Shown piece by piece: positions 17,455 to 26,600 of a stretch of 64,000 bases of DNA. A program made the translations under genes and the position numbers. The notes under the pieces are model-generated. The model had not been told where the DNA came from. It did no database searches and saw only the letters and a list, made by a program, of their open reading frames with translations. The stretch spans positions 123,390-187,389 of the forward strand of contig NZ_JAFEMB010000007.1 in assembly GCF_016892705.1 (NCBI RefSeq), written 5' to 3'. How positions within the stretch are numbered: the stretch's first letter is position 1; each line of letters begins with the position of its first letter. The DNA is from Microvirga pudoricolor. Lineage in GTDB: Bacteria > Pseudomonadota > Alphaproteobacteria > Rhizobiales > Beijerinckiaceae.

Positions 17455-18384
17455 TTAGAGCTTTAGTCCATGCAGCGCCCTCTCAAGACGTCGATACTCC
17501 TCTTGTGTCGCTGCTGCCTGAGGGGGCCTAACGAAATCATTCGAGACGAGTCCGAGAATTTTAAGACACGCCTTTAGTCGAGAGGTTGCTCTTCCCGAGG
17601 GCTGGTCACGGTAAACTGCCACTGACAGTGGATACAGTTGCTCATGAATAGCTCGAGCAGCGTTCCAATCCTTCATTTCAGCCGCATCCCAAAGGGCACA
17701 AACGATTTCAGGAATGACGGCTGCAAGCGACACCTGACTGCCGACACTCCCAATCAGATAACTAGTCAGCAGATGCTCATCACCTGAACCAAGAACTAGA
17801 AAGTCCGGTCGCGCGGCTTTGAGCAGCCTCATATTCGCCTCATAGCGCGACACCTCCCAACTTCCTTCTTTGATGCCAACAATTCTTGGAATCGATGCTA
17901 GCATCAGCAATGTGCTGGGCTCATAAGCCATCGTGCCAGCACTGATGGGTGCCCCATAAATCAACAGCGGTCCATGCGTAGCATCGCGGATATAATGGTG
18001 GTGCCGTTCAATCGCATCATCAGTTTGGCCCAGGGCCCAGGAATTAGGCGGAAAGACCAGGAGGCCGTCAGCGCCTTCATCCTCCAAAGCCACTGCTTCG
18101 CGCGCCGCCGAGATTGATGACTCCTGATTGACACCGGACACTAGTGTGCATCCGTCAGGTATCAACGATCGAGCTATCCGTACGATTGTTCTTTTTTCCT
18201 CCAGGTCGAGAAGGAAATTTTCCCCGGCATGACCATTGACAAGCAAACCCTTGATGCCAGGGGTGGCTGTCACATGACGAATATGATCCGAGAGCGCAGC
18301 CTCGTCTAGCCTATAGTCCTGAGTGAATGGAACGACTGTCGCGGCATGGATCCCTCGAAATTTAGCTAACACAACGTTGTCCAT
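17455..18384 (-). CDS. DapA/NAL-family lyase or deaminase (possible HypD-like)
   Basis: A 309-residue TIM-barrel protein with the Schiff-base lysine K172 in IVGIKEGSW and the tyrosine Y143 in LLIYGAP, both essential in the dihydrodipicolinate synthase / N-acetylneuraminate lyase family. It is not the housekeeping DapA: it lies last in a catabolic operon right after an HcnABC-like dehydrogenase, overlapping it by one base. In hydroxyproline catabolism a family member deaminates pyrroline-4-hydroxy-2-carboxylate next to a D-hydroxyproline dehydrogenase, so that is a reasonable hypothesis; an aldolase on another oxo-acid is the alternative. Confidence 0.85.
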   Translation of the reverse strand: MDNVVLAKFRGIHAATVVPFTQDYRLDEAALSDHIRHVTATPGIKGLLVNGHAGENFLLDLEEKRTIVRIARSLIPDGCTLVSGVNQESSISAAREAVALEDEGADGLLVFPPNSWALGQTDDAIERHHHYIRDATHGPLLIYGAPISAGTMAYEPSTLLMLASIPRIVGIKEGSWEVSRYEANMRLLKAARPDFLVLGSGDEHLLTSYLIGSVGSQVSLAAVIPEIVCALWDAAEMKDWNAARAIHEQLYPLSVAVYRDQPSGRATSRLKACLKILGLVSNDFVRPPQAAATQEEYRRLERALHGLKL

Positions 18385-19508
18385 CAGTTGGCTCCGCGTG
18401 AGGTTTCGAGTTCAAGCAGTCGGTCGATTGGAAATAGGGGCATCTCCGGTTCGTCGTCGAGGATACGTTGAGCCAGTAGACGAGCAAGATATGGGCCGCT
18501 GGTATAGCCAGAATGGATGCTTCCGCACACAAACGCCCCCGGGACGCCAGGAATGGGTCCGACTGCGGGCAGTGCATCACGGGTTTCAGCTTCAAATCCC
18601 GCCCAGCCTCGGGCTAGACGGGCATTCGCAAGATCAGGTATCGCATGGCAAGCCAGTCTCACATTGCCGATCACCCGATCCGGGAGCAATTCTGTGCCAC
18701 CGTCGTCACGATCTCCAAGAGCCTGCCAACCGCCACCTATCACAACGGTGCCATGAGGGTATTGCTTCAAGGACAGCAGTCCACTAGCGATCCCAACGAC
18801 TGTCCGCATGACAGGCGACACCCGCTCTGTAACGGCTAGTTGGTTAACAAGCGTTTTGATAGGCAGATGTATTCCGAGCCAAGCAAGCATTGGCTCGATC
18901 CAAACTCCTCCCGCTAGAACGATCCGCCGCGTGCGAACTGTGCCTGTGGACGTTGCGAGTGAAAAACCTAAATCACTGACCTCGATGCCTGATACGGCTC
19001 GATTCTCGAGAAGTGACACATCAGCCTCATGTAACGCTCGTTGATAGGCTAACCCCGTCAAGTATGCATTGGCAAAACCATCGACTTTGCAGTGGCCGGC
19101 CAACAAAACGCCATCAGATATTCCAGGTTCAACTTCCTTCGCGGCCTTGCCGCTGATGATGGAAATTGGAGCTCCAGCCTCCCGTCGACGCTCAGCGCGA
19201 AACGAAAGAATTTCGGCCTCATCCTTGGTAAAGGCTAGAGATAGACCATCGCAGATGCGGACACCAACGTCGTGCCCGAGCCATTGAGACGCCGTAGACC
19301 ACATGCCATGTGCTTTTAAGGCGTATGGAATAAGAGCGACGCGAGTCATCTGCATTGTGAGCGTTCCCGCATTCACCCCCGACGCCTCGCGGCAAAGAGC
19401 GCCGCGCTCTAGCAATACTACTGTCATTCCCCCCCGAGCGCAGAACAAAGCAGTGGTGGCACCTAGTATGCCGCCCCCAACAACAGCGAGATCAAAAACG
19501 TGACTCAT
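18384..19508 (-). CDS. FAD-dependent amine/D-amino-acid dehydrogenase subunit, HcnC/DadA-like
   Basis: A 374-residue DAO-fold flavoprotein with the dinucleotide motif VVGGGILGATTALFCARGG at residues 9-27 and a C-terminal GHVCGS-like pattern (GAFVCGSIHSGYTSGP). It matches the catalytic beta subunit of HcnABC-type complexes (opine oxidases, D-hydroxyproline dehydrogenases), which oxidise secondary amines such as N-substituted amino acids at the membrane. Its start overlaps the previous gene by four bases (ATGA) and its stop overlaps the DapA-like start by one base, showing tight coupling. Confidence 0.87.
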   Translation of the reverse strand: MSHVFDLAVVGGGILGATTALFCARGGMTVVLLERGALCREASGVNAGTLTMQMTRVALIPYALKAHGMWSTASQWLGHDVGVRICDGLSLAFTKDEAEILSFRAERRREAGAPISIISGKAAKEVEPGISDGVLLAGHCKVDGFANAYLTGLAYQRALHEADVSLLENRAVSGIEVSDLGFSLATSTGTVRTRRIVLAGGVWIEPMLAWLGIHLPIKTLVNQLAVTERVSPVMRTVVGIASGLLSLKQYPHGTVVIGGGWQALGDRDDGGTELLPDRVIGNVRLACHAIPDLANARLARGWAGFEAETRDALPAVGPIPGVPGAFVCGSIHSGYTSGPYLARLLAQRILDDEPEMPLFPIDRLLELETSRGAN

Positions 19509-20923
19509 AGAGGGGCCGGGTTGGGTATCGGGATGTCATCATATTCGAATGTGCCTATCAGGTCAGAGAGCGACACGGCCCTCAGGGGAGGGCGCGCCGT
19601 CCACTGGCCGACAGCCTGCCGATCAATGGAGAGCTTGAGAGCACAGAGTTCCTGAATGACATCTCCACACATCCGACCTTGGCACGGGCCCATCCCACAG
19701 CGAGTAAAGTGCTTTAACTGATTGATGTCTCTTGCACCGCAATCGATTGCTTTGTCGATCTCATCCCTTGTAACGTCCTCGCAGCGGCAGACAATCGTCT
19801 CGGAGGGGATGCTGTCGACTTGCGCAGGTCGCAAAGCCATCAATCTCGCCATCGCGATGGATGCCGAACGAACGTGAGCAATTTTTTTATGAGCTTGATC
19901 AACCTCACTCTTCCAACTCGACGGGAGAGGCCGACCTGCATCCTGGGCTGCAGTTAATCCAACGAGCTTCCCATGGCTAACTGCAGTCTCCGCTCCTCTG
20001 ATGCCCGAGCCATCCCCTGTTGCATACAGTCCGGCGATGCTGGTACGGCCGCAACTGTCCAACACTGGGACATGGCCGCCTAAGTCCCGGTCGAACCTTA
20101 TATGCGCACGCAACAGCCTGGGTATGTCAGCTCCCGGAACTAAGCCGTGACCAACAATCAGACAGGAGGCGTGGAAACACGCTTCTGATACTGGTTTCGG
20201 AGATCCTGTTCTTGAAACGGGCCCGATAATGACTTTTTCCAGACCTTCATGGCCTTCAGCTCTCAAGACTGTACTTTGAAAGAAGACTGGAATTCGAGCC
20301 TTCGCTATCTGAGCAGCCCATTGTAGACCCTGTGTCATCATGCTGGGGCGCAAAGCCAAAGCCGGAGCGGTTCCCAGCCAGTCTCGAGCACTAGCGAGGT
20401 CAGCAATCGCTGCGACCCGACCGCCCGCCTTGATGATTCCAGCTGAGACGGCGAAGAGAAGTGGGCCGCAGCCCGCCACGACGACGGGACTTGCTGGAAT
20501 CACCCGGTGTGACTTGAGAATTACTGTCGAAGCAGCCAACCCGATAACACCTGGGAGCGTCCAGCCCGGGAATGGGACCACGCGTTCGTAAGCTCCCATC
20601 GCCGAGACTAGACGGGGGGCTTCGAATGTCTCGTTACCGTCGGCGCCAATAGCATCAACCCGAAAGTTCCCTCCGACCGACCAAACTGTTCGGCCGTACC
20701 GCAAAGAAATGTTCGAAGAACTAAGTGCTGAGCGCAATTGATCCCCAGCTTTTCGCTCCTGGCTTTCGTCATGTACACTGGCCTCCCATGGTGCCCTCCA
20801 GACTTGACCACCTGCCTGAAGCTGTTCGTCGACTAGAACGACGCTAAGGCCGAGCTTGGAAGCTGCGAGCGCCGCATGCGCTCCAGCAGGACCGGCTCCA
20901 ATTACTATTAGATCGCTTCTCAA
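19505..20923 (-). CDS. FAD/NAD(P)-binding oxidoreductase with BFD-like [2Fe-2S] domain, HcnB/OoxA-like
   Basis: A 472-residue flavoprotein: VIGAGPAGAHAALAASKLG near the N-terminus binds FAD, a second GXGXXG-type region (VVVAGCGPLLFAVSAG) is mid-protein, and a C-terminal cysteine set (VCRCEDV and CGMGPCQGRMC) forms the BFD-like iron-sulfur domain. It is the electron-transfer alpha subunit of HcnABC-type dehydrogenases. It overlaps both neighbours by four bases (ATGA), so the three subunits are translated together. Confidence 0.88.
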   Translation of the reverse strand: MRSDLIVIGAGPAGAHAALAASKLGLSVVLVDEQLQAGGQVWRAPWEASVHDESQERKAGDQLRSALSSSNISLRYGRTVWSVGGNFRVDAIGADGNETFEAPRLVSAMGAYERVVPFPGWTLPGVIGLAASTVILKSHRVIPASPVVVAGCGPLLFAVSAGIIKAGGRVAAIADLASARDWLGTAPALALRPSMMTQGLQWAAQIAKARIPVFFQSTVLRAEGHEGLEKVIIGPVSRTGSPKPVSEACFHASCLIVGHGLVPGADIPRLLRAHIRFDRDLGGHVPVLDSCGRTSIAGLYATGDGSGIRGAETAVSHGKLVGLTAAQDAGRPLPSSWKSEVDQAHKKIAHVRSASIAMARLMALRPAQVDSIPSETIVCRCEDVTRDEIDKAIDCGARDINQLKHFTRCGMGPCQGRMCGDVIQELCALKLSIDRQAVGQWTARPPLRAVSLSDLIGTFEYDDIPIPNPAPL

Positions 20924-21216
20924 GAGTTTTTACCCAGACTGACAACCATTCCGGCTTCAACCGGAGTAAGGCAAGAACGAAGCAGACGGCCGTCTACGTG
21001 CACGACACATTCCTGGCAGACGCCCATGAAACAAAATCCTCCTCTTGGGGCGCTGGCTCTAGGACTAGACCTCAACCGTGTCATTCCGAGTGAAGCTAGT
21101 GCAATCACGAGGGGCTCACCTTCGAAAGCTGTTGCCGACCTCCCATCGACCTCGATAGAAACGCGTCGCGTCGGAAGATCCTCGATGCGCGTAAAACTAG
21201 GTGTCGATTTCGACAT
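20920..21216 (-). CDS. Small [2Fe-2S] ferredoxin-like subunit, HcnA/SoxA-like
   Basis: A 98-residue protein with a ferredoxin cysteine pattern GFCFMGVCQECVV (CX4CX2C) and a fourth cysteine in LLRSCLTPV. It lacks a signal peptide and is the right size for the gamma subunit of HcnABC-like dehydrogenases. It follows the GntR gene by 86 bases and overlaps the FAD subunit by four bases. Confidence 0.87.
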   Translation of the reverse strand: MSKSTPSFTRIEDLPTRRVSIEVDGRSATAFEGEPLVIALASLGMTRLRSSPRASAPRGGFCFMGVCQECVVHVDGRLLRSCLTPVEAGMVVSLGKNS

Positions 21217-21302
21217 TGATCGCCCTCAAAACTTTGCTCTAGATCTGGCTCGTGACCCTAGCTGTTTTTTCACCTATCGAAGTAATGCTGATCTGCTTGT
21301 AT

Positions 21303-21977
21303 TTAGCGAACTGTCTCAAGTGCAAAAGCGACAAGGCTGCGTATATGAGCCGCCACAGCTCGGCGTGCTCCCTTACTGTCCTCGGCCTCTAAAGCGGATA
21401 GTATCGAAAGATGCTCGACAGAGTCTGGTTCAAGGCGGTCAGCAAGCCTCGCGATCTCGAACAATCGCGTTGTGACACGCAGACCTTGGATCATCTTCGA
21501 GAGTACATCGTTTCTACAGTTCTCGATGTACAGATTGTGAAGGTTATCGTCGGACTGCCAATGAGCATGAGTGTGGTAATCCGTTGCGTCGAGAAGCTCT
21601 TCGATCTCTCGGCGGACTCCTGCTAACGCTTCGGTCGGGATGTGCCCGGTAGCGAGCGCCGCTGCTTCGGCTTCTAGAAGTTCTCTGACCTTGAGGCTAT
21701 GCAGATACTCCCGCAGGTCAACCTGTCGAACAACGAATGACCGCCCGCCAGCTTTGACGACAAGGCCTTCGCCCTCGAGGCGCTGTAAAGCTTCTCTCAA
21801 TGGCGTACGCGAAATGCCCAAAACTTCGGTTAGGCGAGCTTCGACAATCACATCACCTCCGCGCAATTGTTTCGCACGGATCATGTCAGACAACGCATTG
21901 TACGCGAGATTCGATAGATTCGACGCGTGAGAAGAATGAAGTTTCCTGTCGTCGAGAATTTCTTCGACTTCTGTCAT
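21303..21977 (-). CDS. GntR-family regulator with FCD domain
   Basis: A 224-residue regulator with an N-terminal winged helix (GGDVIVEARLTEVLGISRTPLREALQRLEGEGLV spans about residues 40-73) and an FCD effector domain with metal-binding-type Asp and His residues (DATDYHTHAH; HLSIL). FCD regulators usually respond to organic acids or amino acid derivatives. It lies inside the catabolic operon, and the 16-bp palindrome before the first operon gene fits its probable operator. Its ATG overlaps the TGA of the hydantoinase remnant. Confidence 0.9.
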   Translation of the reverse strand: MTEVEEILDDRKLHSSHASNLSNLAYNALSDMIRAKQLRGGDVIVEARLTEVLGISRTPLREALQRLEGEGLVVKAGGRSFVVRQVDLREYLHSLKVRELLEAEAAALATGHIPTEALAGVRREIEELLDATDYHTHAHWQSDDNLHNLYIENCRNDVLSKMIQGLRVTTRLFEIARLADRLEPDSVEHLSILSALEAEDSKGARRAVAAHIRSLVAFALETVR

Positions 21978-22453
21978 CCGGCTACCCTAGATGCATGAGG
22001 AGAGCGCTTGCGCGAAATGTAGGATCCATAACCAATTTGTCCGACTACTTCACCTTCCGCAGCGACGACTACGCCACGCACAAGCGTTATGATGGGCCAG
22101 CCAGTGATTTTCATTCCTTCATACGGTGTATAATCTGCGCCGTCACGAAGATGGGCATGTGTAAGTACAGTCTGCACCATTGTGGTCTCGCCTAGGGCTG
22201 CCGAACGTGTCGCGCTTTCGAAGTCATCTGCCATCTCGACACCATCGCCCGAAGGTTGCGCGATGTGGACGTGGCTATCGATCCCTCCCGGCATGACAAT
22301 TTTGCCTGTCGCGTCAATCTTATAATCTGCATTCCCAAGGTTATGTCCCAAAGTGGCAATCTTGCCGTTTCGCACGCCCACATCGTAGATCACGCTGTCG
22401 GCAGCAGTTACTACAGTGCCTCCATGGATGATGAGATCGAAATGCTCAGGCAA
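21974..22453 (-). pseudogene. Dihydropyrimidinase/hydantoinase remnant with large in-frame deletion
   Basis: The 159-residue frame joins two ends of a normally about 480-residue amidohydrolase. Residues 1-100 are the genuine N-terminus, including the metal-binding HXH in GGIDSHVHIAQP. From about residue 108 it continues with the family's C-terminus (DYTPYEGMKITGWP, TLVRGVVV, GYISRK). The whole catalytic barrel between them, including the lysine and further histidines, is missing, so it cannot be an active hydrolase. The frame stays open, so a stable small protein might still be made. Confidence 0.85.
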
Positions 22454-22485
22454 TTTAGATATTCCTTCGAAGTAATGATAGTTGG

Positions 22486-23535
22486 CTACTCACTGAAGCG
22501 GCCCTTGAAGTCCTCAAGTGTGGTTCGTTCGAGATGACATGCCGCCAAGTGCCCGTCTGCCCGTGGAGTCAGTTCCGGCTCCTCACGCAAACAGCGTTCG
22601 AAAGCGAACGGGCAGCGGGTATTGAAACGACACCCAGACGGAGGACGTGCTGGGTTCGGTGGGTCACCTTCAAGGATTATTTCATTGGAGTTTGAACGCT
22701 TGGGATCCGGCACACAGACAGCAGATAAGAGAGCCTGTGAATAAGGATGTCGCGGCGCAGCGAATAGACTTTTACGGTCGGCAATCTCAACGATGCGGCC
22801 AAGATACATTACGGCAATTCGAGTACTGATATGGCGCACCATACTGAGGTCATGGGAAATGAAAACATAGGTCAACCCTAAACGCTGCTGCAGCTCTCCA
22901 AGCAAATTGATGACTTGCGCTTGGATCGACACATCAAGCGCCGAAATGGGTTCGTCACAAATAACGACCTTGGGGTTGAGCGCAAGTGCCCGTGCTATGC
23001 CAATCCGCTGACGCTGGCCACCAGAAAACTCGTGCGGATATCGGTTCAGGAACTTGGGATTTAACTCGACCAGTCTCATAAGCTCCGCGACACGGTCCCT
23101 AGTCTCTGTACCGCTCAGCCCGCGATGAATTCGGAGCGGTTCAGCGATGATGCTTGCTACGGTCAGTCGCGGATTGATAGATGCGTACGGATCTTGAAAA
23201 ATCATCTGCATCGACTTGCGCTGCTTCACAAGCTCTTGTGGCTTTAATGAAGCCAGATCGATCCCATCGATGAGGATCTCTCCGCCTGTCGGTTCGTAGA
23301 GTCTGAGCAATGTGCGTCCTAGAGTCGACTTTCCACATCCGCTCTCACCGACCACTCCAAGCGTTTCGCCAGCTTGCACATCGAAGGAAACGTCATCGAC
23401 TGCCTTGATCGAGCCAGTTACGCGCTTGATAAGGAGACCCTTTTTGACTGGAAAGTACTTTTTGAGGTTTCGGACGCTGATAATCGGCTTCGTAGGATGG
23501 GTCCGCAGCGGATGCGAACTGTGCTCATTGTTCAT
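22486..23535 (-). CDS. Oligopeptide/dipeptide ABC transporter ATP-binding protein, DppF-like
   Basis: A 349-residue ATPase starting at the ATG at 23535 (MNNEHSSHP), overlapping the DppD stop by 11 bases; a longer frame upstream is unlikely. Walker A is [14 protein letters not shown], signature [13 protein letters not shown], Walker [13 protein letters not shown], and the C-terminal Cys-rich oligo_HPY region ([14 protein letters not shown]) is typical of this family and binds iron-sulfur in some members. It forms the heterodimeric motor with the DppD-like protein. Confidence 0.92.
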   Translation of the reverse strand: MNNEHSSHPLRTHPTKPIISVRNLKKYFPVKKGLLIKRVTGSIKAVDDVSFDVQAGETLGVVGESGCGKSTLGRTLLRLYEPTGGEILIDGIDLASLKPQELVKQRKSMQMIFQDPYASINPRLTVASIIAEPLRIHRGLSGTETRDRVAELMRLVELNPKFLNRYPHEFSGGQRQRIGIARALALNPKVVICDEPISALDVSIQAQVINLLGELQQRLGLTYVFISHDLSMVRHISTRIAVMYLGRIVEIADRKSLFAAPRHPYSQALLSAVCVPDPKRSNSNEIILEGDPPNPARPPSGCRFNTRCPFAFERCLREEPELTPRADGHLAACHLERTTLEDFKGRFSE

Positions 23536-24523
23536 GGTATGCCCCAATCTCATTTGCGCGCCAGCATGCGACTCGTGCGCGGGGATCGGACCCGGTCGGA
23601 ACGAGAGAGGGTGTTTCGCGAACACATCGCTCGATGGTATACGGACATCGCGGGGCGAAAGGACAACCCGCTTTGAGTTTCGACAGGTCTGGCGGTTGAC
23701 CTGATATTGGCCTTAGCTGCTCGCCGACGTTGTCATCAAGCCTCGGCAATGAAGAGAGAAGGCCACGCGAGTATGGATGGCGTGGAGTGGCATAGAAATC
23801 CAGTACCCCTGCTTCCTCTACAACGGAGCCTGCATACATGACCATTACACGATCCGCGATTCTGGATACCACTCCCAAGTCGTGGGTAATCCAAATCAAA
23901 GCCATACCGCGTTCCGCCCGCAGCCGCCTCACGAGTCTTAGAATTTGCGCCTGAATGGTTACATCTAGTGCAGTGGTCGGTTCATCTGCTATCAAAAGAG
24001 CTGGATTGCACGACAATGCCATAGCGATCATCGCCCGCTGCCGCATTCCACCCGAGAACTGGTGGGGATAATCGTTAAGCCGGTTCTCAGCCATCGGTAT
24101 TCCGACGAGTCGGAGCAGATCTATGGCACGGCGACGAGCCTCTCCGCGGCTCAGCATCTCATGTTCCCGCAATGCTTCTGATATTTGATAACCGATCGTC
24201 AGAACCGGATTAAGGGAAGACATTGGGTCCTGGAAGATCATGCCGATCTTGGCGCCGTTGATCTTCCGCATTTCCTTCTTATCAAGCTGCAGCAAATCGA
24301 TGCCTTGAAAAAGTGCCTTTCCGCCCTCAACAGCACCTCCATGCGGTGGCAAAAGTCCCTGGATGGACAGCATGCTAACGCTTTTGCCTGATCCACTCTC
24401 GCCAACGATTGCCAGGGTTTCACCTGGTTGTACTGAGAAGGAAACTCCGTTCACGGCATTGATGACACTGCTCGGAGTGCGAAACCGGGTGTGAAGATCT
24501 CGAACATCAAGGAGGGCTGACAA
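23525..24523 (-). CDS. Oligopeptide/dipeptide ABC transporter ATP-binding protein, DppD-like
   Basis: A 332-residue ATPase with Walker [14 protein letters not shown], signature [13 protein letters not shown], Walker [15 protein letters not shown] and the Cys-rich end [14 protein letters not shown]. It starts with a TTG at 24523, preceded by AAGGAA about 8 bases upstream. It lies between the M14-type deacylase and DppF-like genes. Confidence 0.92.
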   Translation of the reverse strand: MSALLDVRDLHTRFRTPSSVINAVNGVSFSVQPGETLAIVGESGSGKSVSMLSIQGLLPPHGGAVEGGKALFQGIDLLQLDKKEMRKINGAKIGMIFQDPMSSLNPVLTIGYQISEALREHEMLSRGEARRRAIDLLRLVGIPMAENRLNDYPHQFSGGMRQRAMIAMALSCNPALLIADEPTTALDVTIQAQILRLVRRLRAERGMALIWITHDLGVVSRIADRVMVMYAGSVVEEAGVLDFYATPRHPYSRGLLSSLPRLDDNVGEQLRPISGQPPDLSKLKAGCPFAPRCPYTIERCVRETPSLVPTGSDPRARVACWRANEIGAYHEQ

Positions 24524-24558
24524 CGGAATTTTTCCTTCAGGCTACAATGTGAAGTTAA

Positions 24559-25497
24559 TCAAGCAGCTTTCTCGATGACGCCCAACCAAAGCAGGAAAGC
24601 CCCCTTTTTTACTGGCATTCCCCAATTCATATTCATGACCTTGCCAGCCGCTGGCGCTGTCACGGTCTGCAAAAGTTCTCCAAAATAATCCCGGACGACA
24701 CCGACTACTTCACCCTCTTCGACATCCTGGCCAACAGTGATTGAGGGGAAGAACACGCCGTCTTCATCAGCTGTGAGCCAGTAGCGGTCGCCAATCGCTC
24801 TTAGAGGTTCAAAAGTCTGCGGTTCCCCGGACAAGTAACCGAATGTCTTGAGAACGTTGATGATGCCATTATACATAAGCCCTTGGTCGTCCCGGCTTCC
24901 GCGCTCACCTACTTCGGGCGTTATTTCAGGGATGCGCAAACGATCGGCCATGCTCTTCTTCGGCCATAGCCACCATGCGGGACGGACACTGCTTTCCGGT
25001 GGCTCACCGCGATATTGAGACCAGCTTACATAGGGAAGCCCGAAAGCCTGGGCCATTTTGCGGGCGCTTTGGTCTAGCGTTTCGTCTCCGAGGAGGCGGC
25101 ATATCACATATGGATGCATGCCCTCACTGAATTCTCCACCGTGGCAGTTAATGATGAGGTCGCTGCCCTGTGCCAGCTCCATCATCATTTCCATGATTGA
25201 TGGGTATGTTGGCGCGAACTGCTCCCAGTTCAGGAACGATTCCTCATGAGTTGCAAGCGCGATCACTATTCGACCCGAGACCTCAGCAGGGTCTATAGTA
25301 CGATAGAGTTTCTGGACGGCCTCGATGCCATCGTACTCGGTCCCGTGTTGACCGCCGAATATCGTGATCTGGCCACCTGGTCGAGCGCCTTCGACAATAC
25401 CTACTGGAATTCTGTGGGTCTTACCTGCATCGTCGATCCGGGACAAAAACTTCCCTTGTTTACTACCGAGCATAGTTGCGCTTTCCGCACTGGTCAT
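24559..25497 (-). CDS. Succinylglutamate desuccinylase/aspartoacylase-family zinc hydrolase
   Basis: A 312-residue protein of the M14-like AstE/ASPA family. Zinc ligands are readable: H51 and E54 in GGQHGTEYDG and H119 in LIINCHGGE, with a catalytic glutamate in EITPEVGERG (E195 or E198). The C-terminal beta domain (VKKGAFLLWLG) is present. The family removes acyl groups from N-acylated amino acids, so it may deacylate the substrate taken up by this operon's transporter. It overlaps the LivJ-like gene by four bases (ATGA), tying the two together. Confidence 0.87.
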   Translation of the reverse strand: MTSAESATMLGSKQGKFLSRIDDAGKTHRIPVGIVEGARPGGQITIFGGQHGTEYDGIEAVQKLYRTIDPAEVSGRIVIALATHEESFLNWEQFAPTYPSIMEMMMELAQGSDLIINCHGGEFSEGMHPYVICRLLGDETLDQSARKMAQAFGLPYVSWSQYRGEPPESSVRPAWWLWPKKSMADRLRIPEITPEVGERGSRDDQGLMYNGIINVLKTFGYLSGEPQTFEPLRAIGDRYWLTADEDGVFFPSITVGQDVEEGEVVGVVRDYFGELLQTVTAPAAGKVMNMNWGMPVKKGAFLLWLGVIEKAA

Positions 25498-26582
25498 GTC
25501 AAATCTCCAATTGCCCCAAGGTAGTTCCGAAGCCCGTCCTTGCAGCGGTAAAGGCCGATTGCTGGGTTATCGAGGTCGCCATTTTCATCAAACGTCACTC
25601 TACCAAGCGCTCCATCGTAGGATTTCATCGCTTGAACAGCTTTGAGTACGGACTCCCGATCTGGCTGACTTGAAGTCGCGATAGCTTGTAAAAGAATGCC
25701 GGTCGCGTCGTATGCCTCCGCCGCATACTGCGGTGCAACGAGCATCATCGGATAGCGGGTTGCGAATTTCTCGAAGAACGTGCGAGCACTAGCCTGCAGC
25801 CTCATGTCGATGCCGGCAAGGCTATGATGTGGTGGAATGACATCCAGGCTTGGAACCTCAAGGAAGGCGTACGGCTTCAATGCGTCGCTTCCGAGAAAAA
25901 CAGCCTTAATACCCCTATCTCGAAGCCTATGCGTGATGATGTGGGCTTTGTTCCAGTAGACCGCGAAATAGACGAGATCCGGCTCCGCTGCGACCACCGC
26001 CTCGATGAGTTCATCGAAGTCCAGGTTCATCTCTTTAGATGCAAAAAAGAACTCCAAGACTGGCTTTGAACCGAGGCGTGTCGCCTCTGTCGAGAAGATT
26101 TCTGCGATCGGCCGACCCCACCCAGATCCGTCAGAGAGAACTGCAATGCGTTCCGCTTTGAGGTAAGAAACAGCGGCTTTCGCAAGCTGGCGGCCTTGAA
26201 CCTCGTCATTGGCGACCACGCGCCTGAAATTCTTGTAGCCTTTAGCCGTCAGACTTGGGCTCGACGCCTCCGATGTGACCTGAGCAAGACCTGCCTCATT
26301 GTAAACATGCTGGGTCGTGAGAGCCATGTCAGAGTTTATCGGACCGAGCACTCCCACCGCCGATAGATCATTGGCGAATGTCTCCGCAGCGGAGATTGCA
26401 ATCTCTCGGTTGCGTTTATCGATGATCGGGACGAGCTCAACCTTGACCGTCGCGTTCGCAGAGCCGTTGAATTCATCAATGGCGAGTTCGGCGGCGCACC
26501 AGCCGGTTACATCGTGAACGTTCGGCTCAGGTAGTTGAAAACCGACTTTGACAACAGGTCGTTGGTCAGGATTCGGTGACAT
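25494..26582 (-). CDS. LivJ-like periplasmic-binding-fold protein without signal peptide
   Basis: A 362-residue protein with the type I binding fold of branched-chain amino acid binders (VGVLGPINSDMALTTQHVYNEAGL, YFAVYWNKAHII, APQYAAEAYDATGILLQAI). Unlike transport binders it starts MSPNPDQRPVVKVGFQL with no signal peptide, so it is probably cytoplasmic. Its operon has its own DppA-type binder and no Liv permease. It may be a ligand sensor such as AmiC, or a component handling the product of the deacylase it overlaps. An upstream in-frame signal peptide was not seen. Confidence 0.8.
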   Translation of the reverse strand: MSPNPDQRPVVKVGFQLPEPNVHDVTGWCAAELAIDEFNGSANATVKVELVPIIDKRNREIAISAAETFANDLSAVGVLGPINSDMALTTQHVYNEAGLAQVTSEASSPSLTAKGYKNFRRVVANDEVQGRQLAKAAVSYLKAERIAVLSDGSGWGRPIAEIFSTEATRLGSKPVLEFFFASKEMNLDFDELIEAVVAAEPDLVYFAVYWNKAHIITHRLRDRGIKAVFLGSDALKPYAFLEVPSLDVIPPHHSLAGIDMRLQASARTFFEKFATRYPMMLVAPQYAAEAYDATGILLQAIATSSQPDRESVLKAVQAMKSYDGALGRVTFDENGDLDNPAIGLYRCKDGLRNYLGAIGDLT

Positions 26583-26600
26583 AGAGTATCCTCGAGTTAG

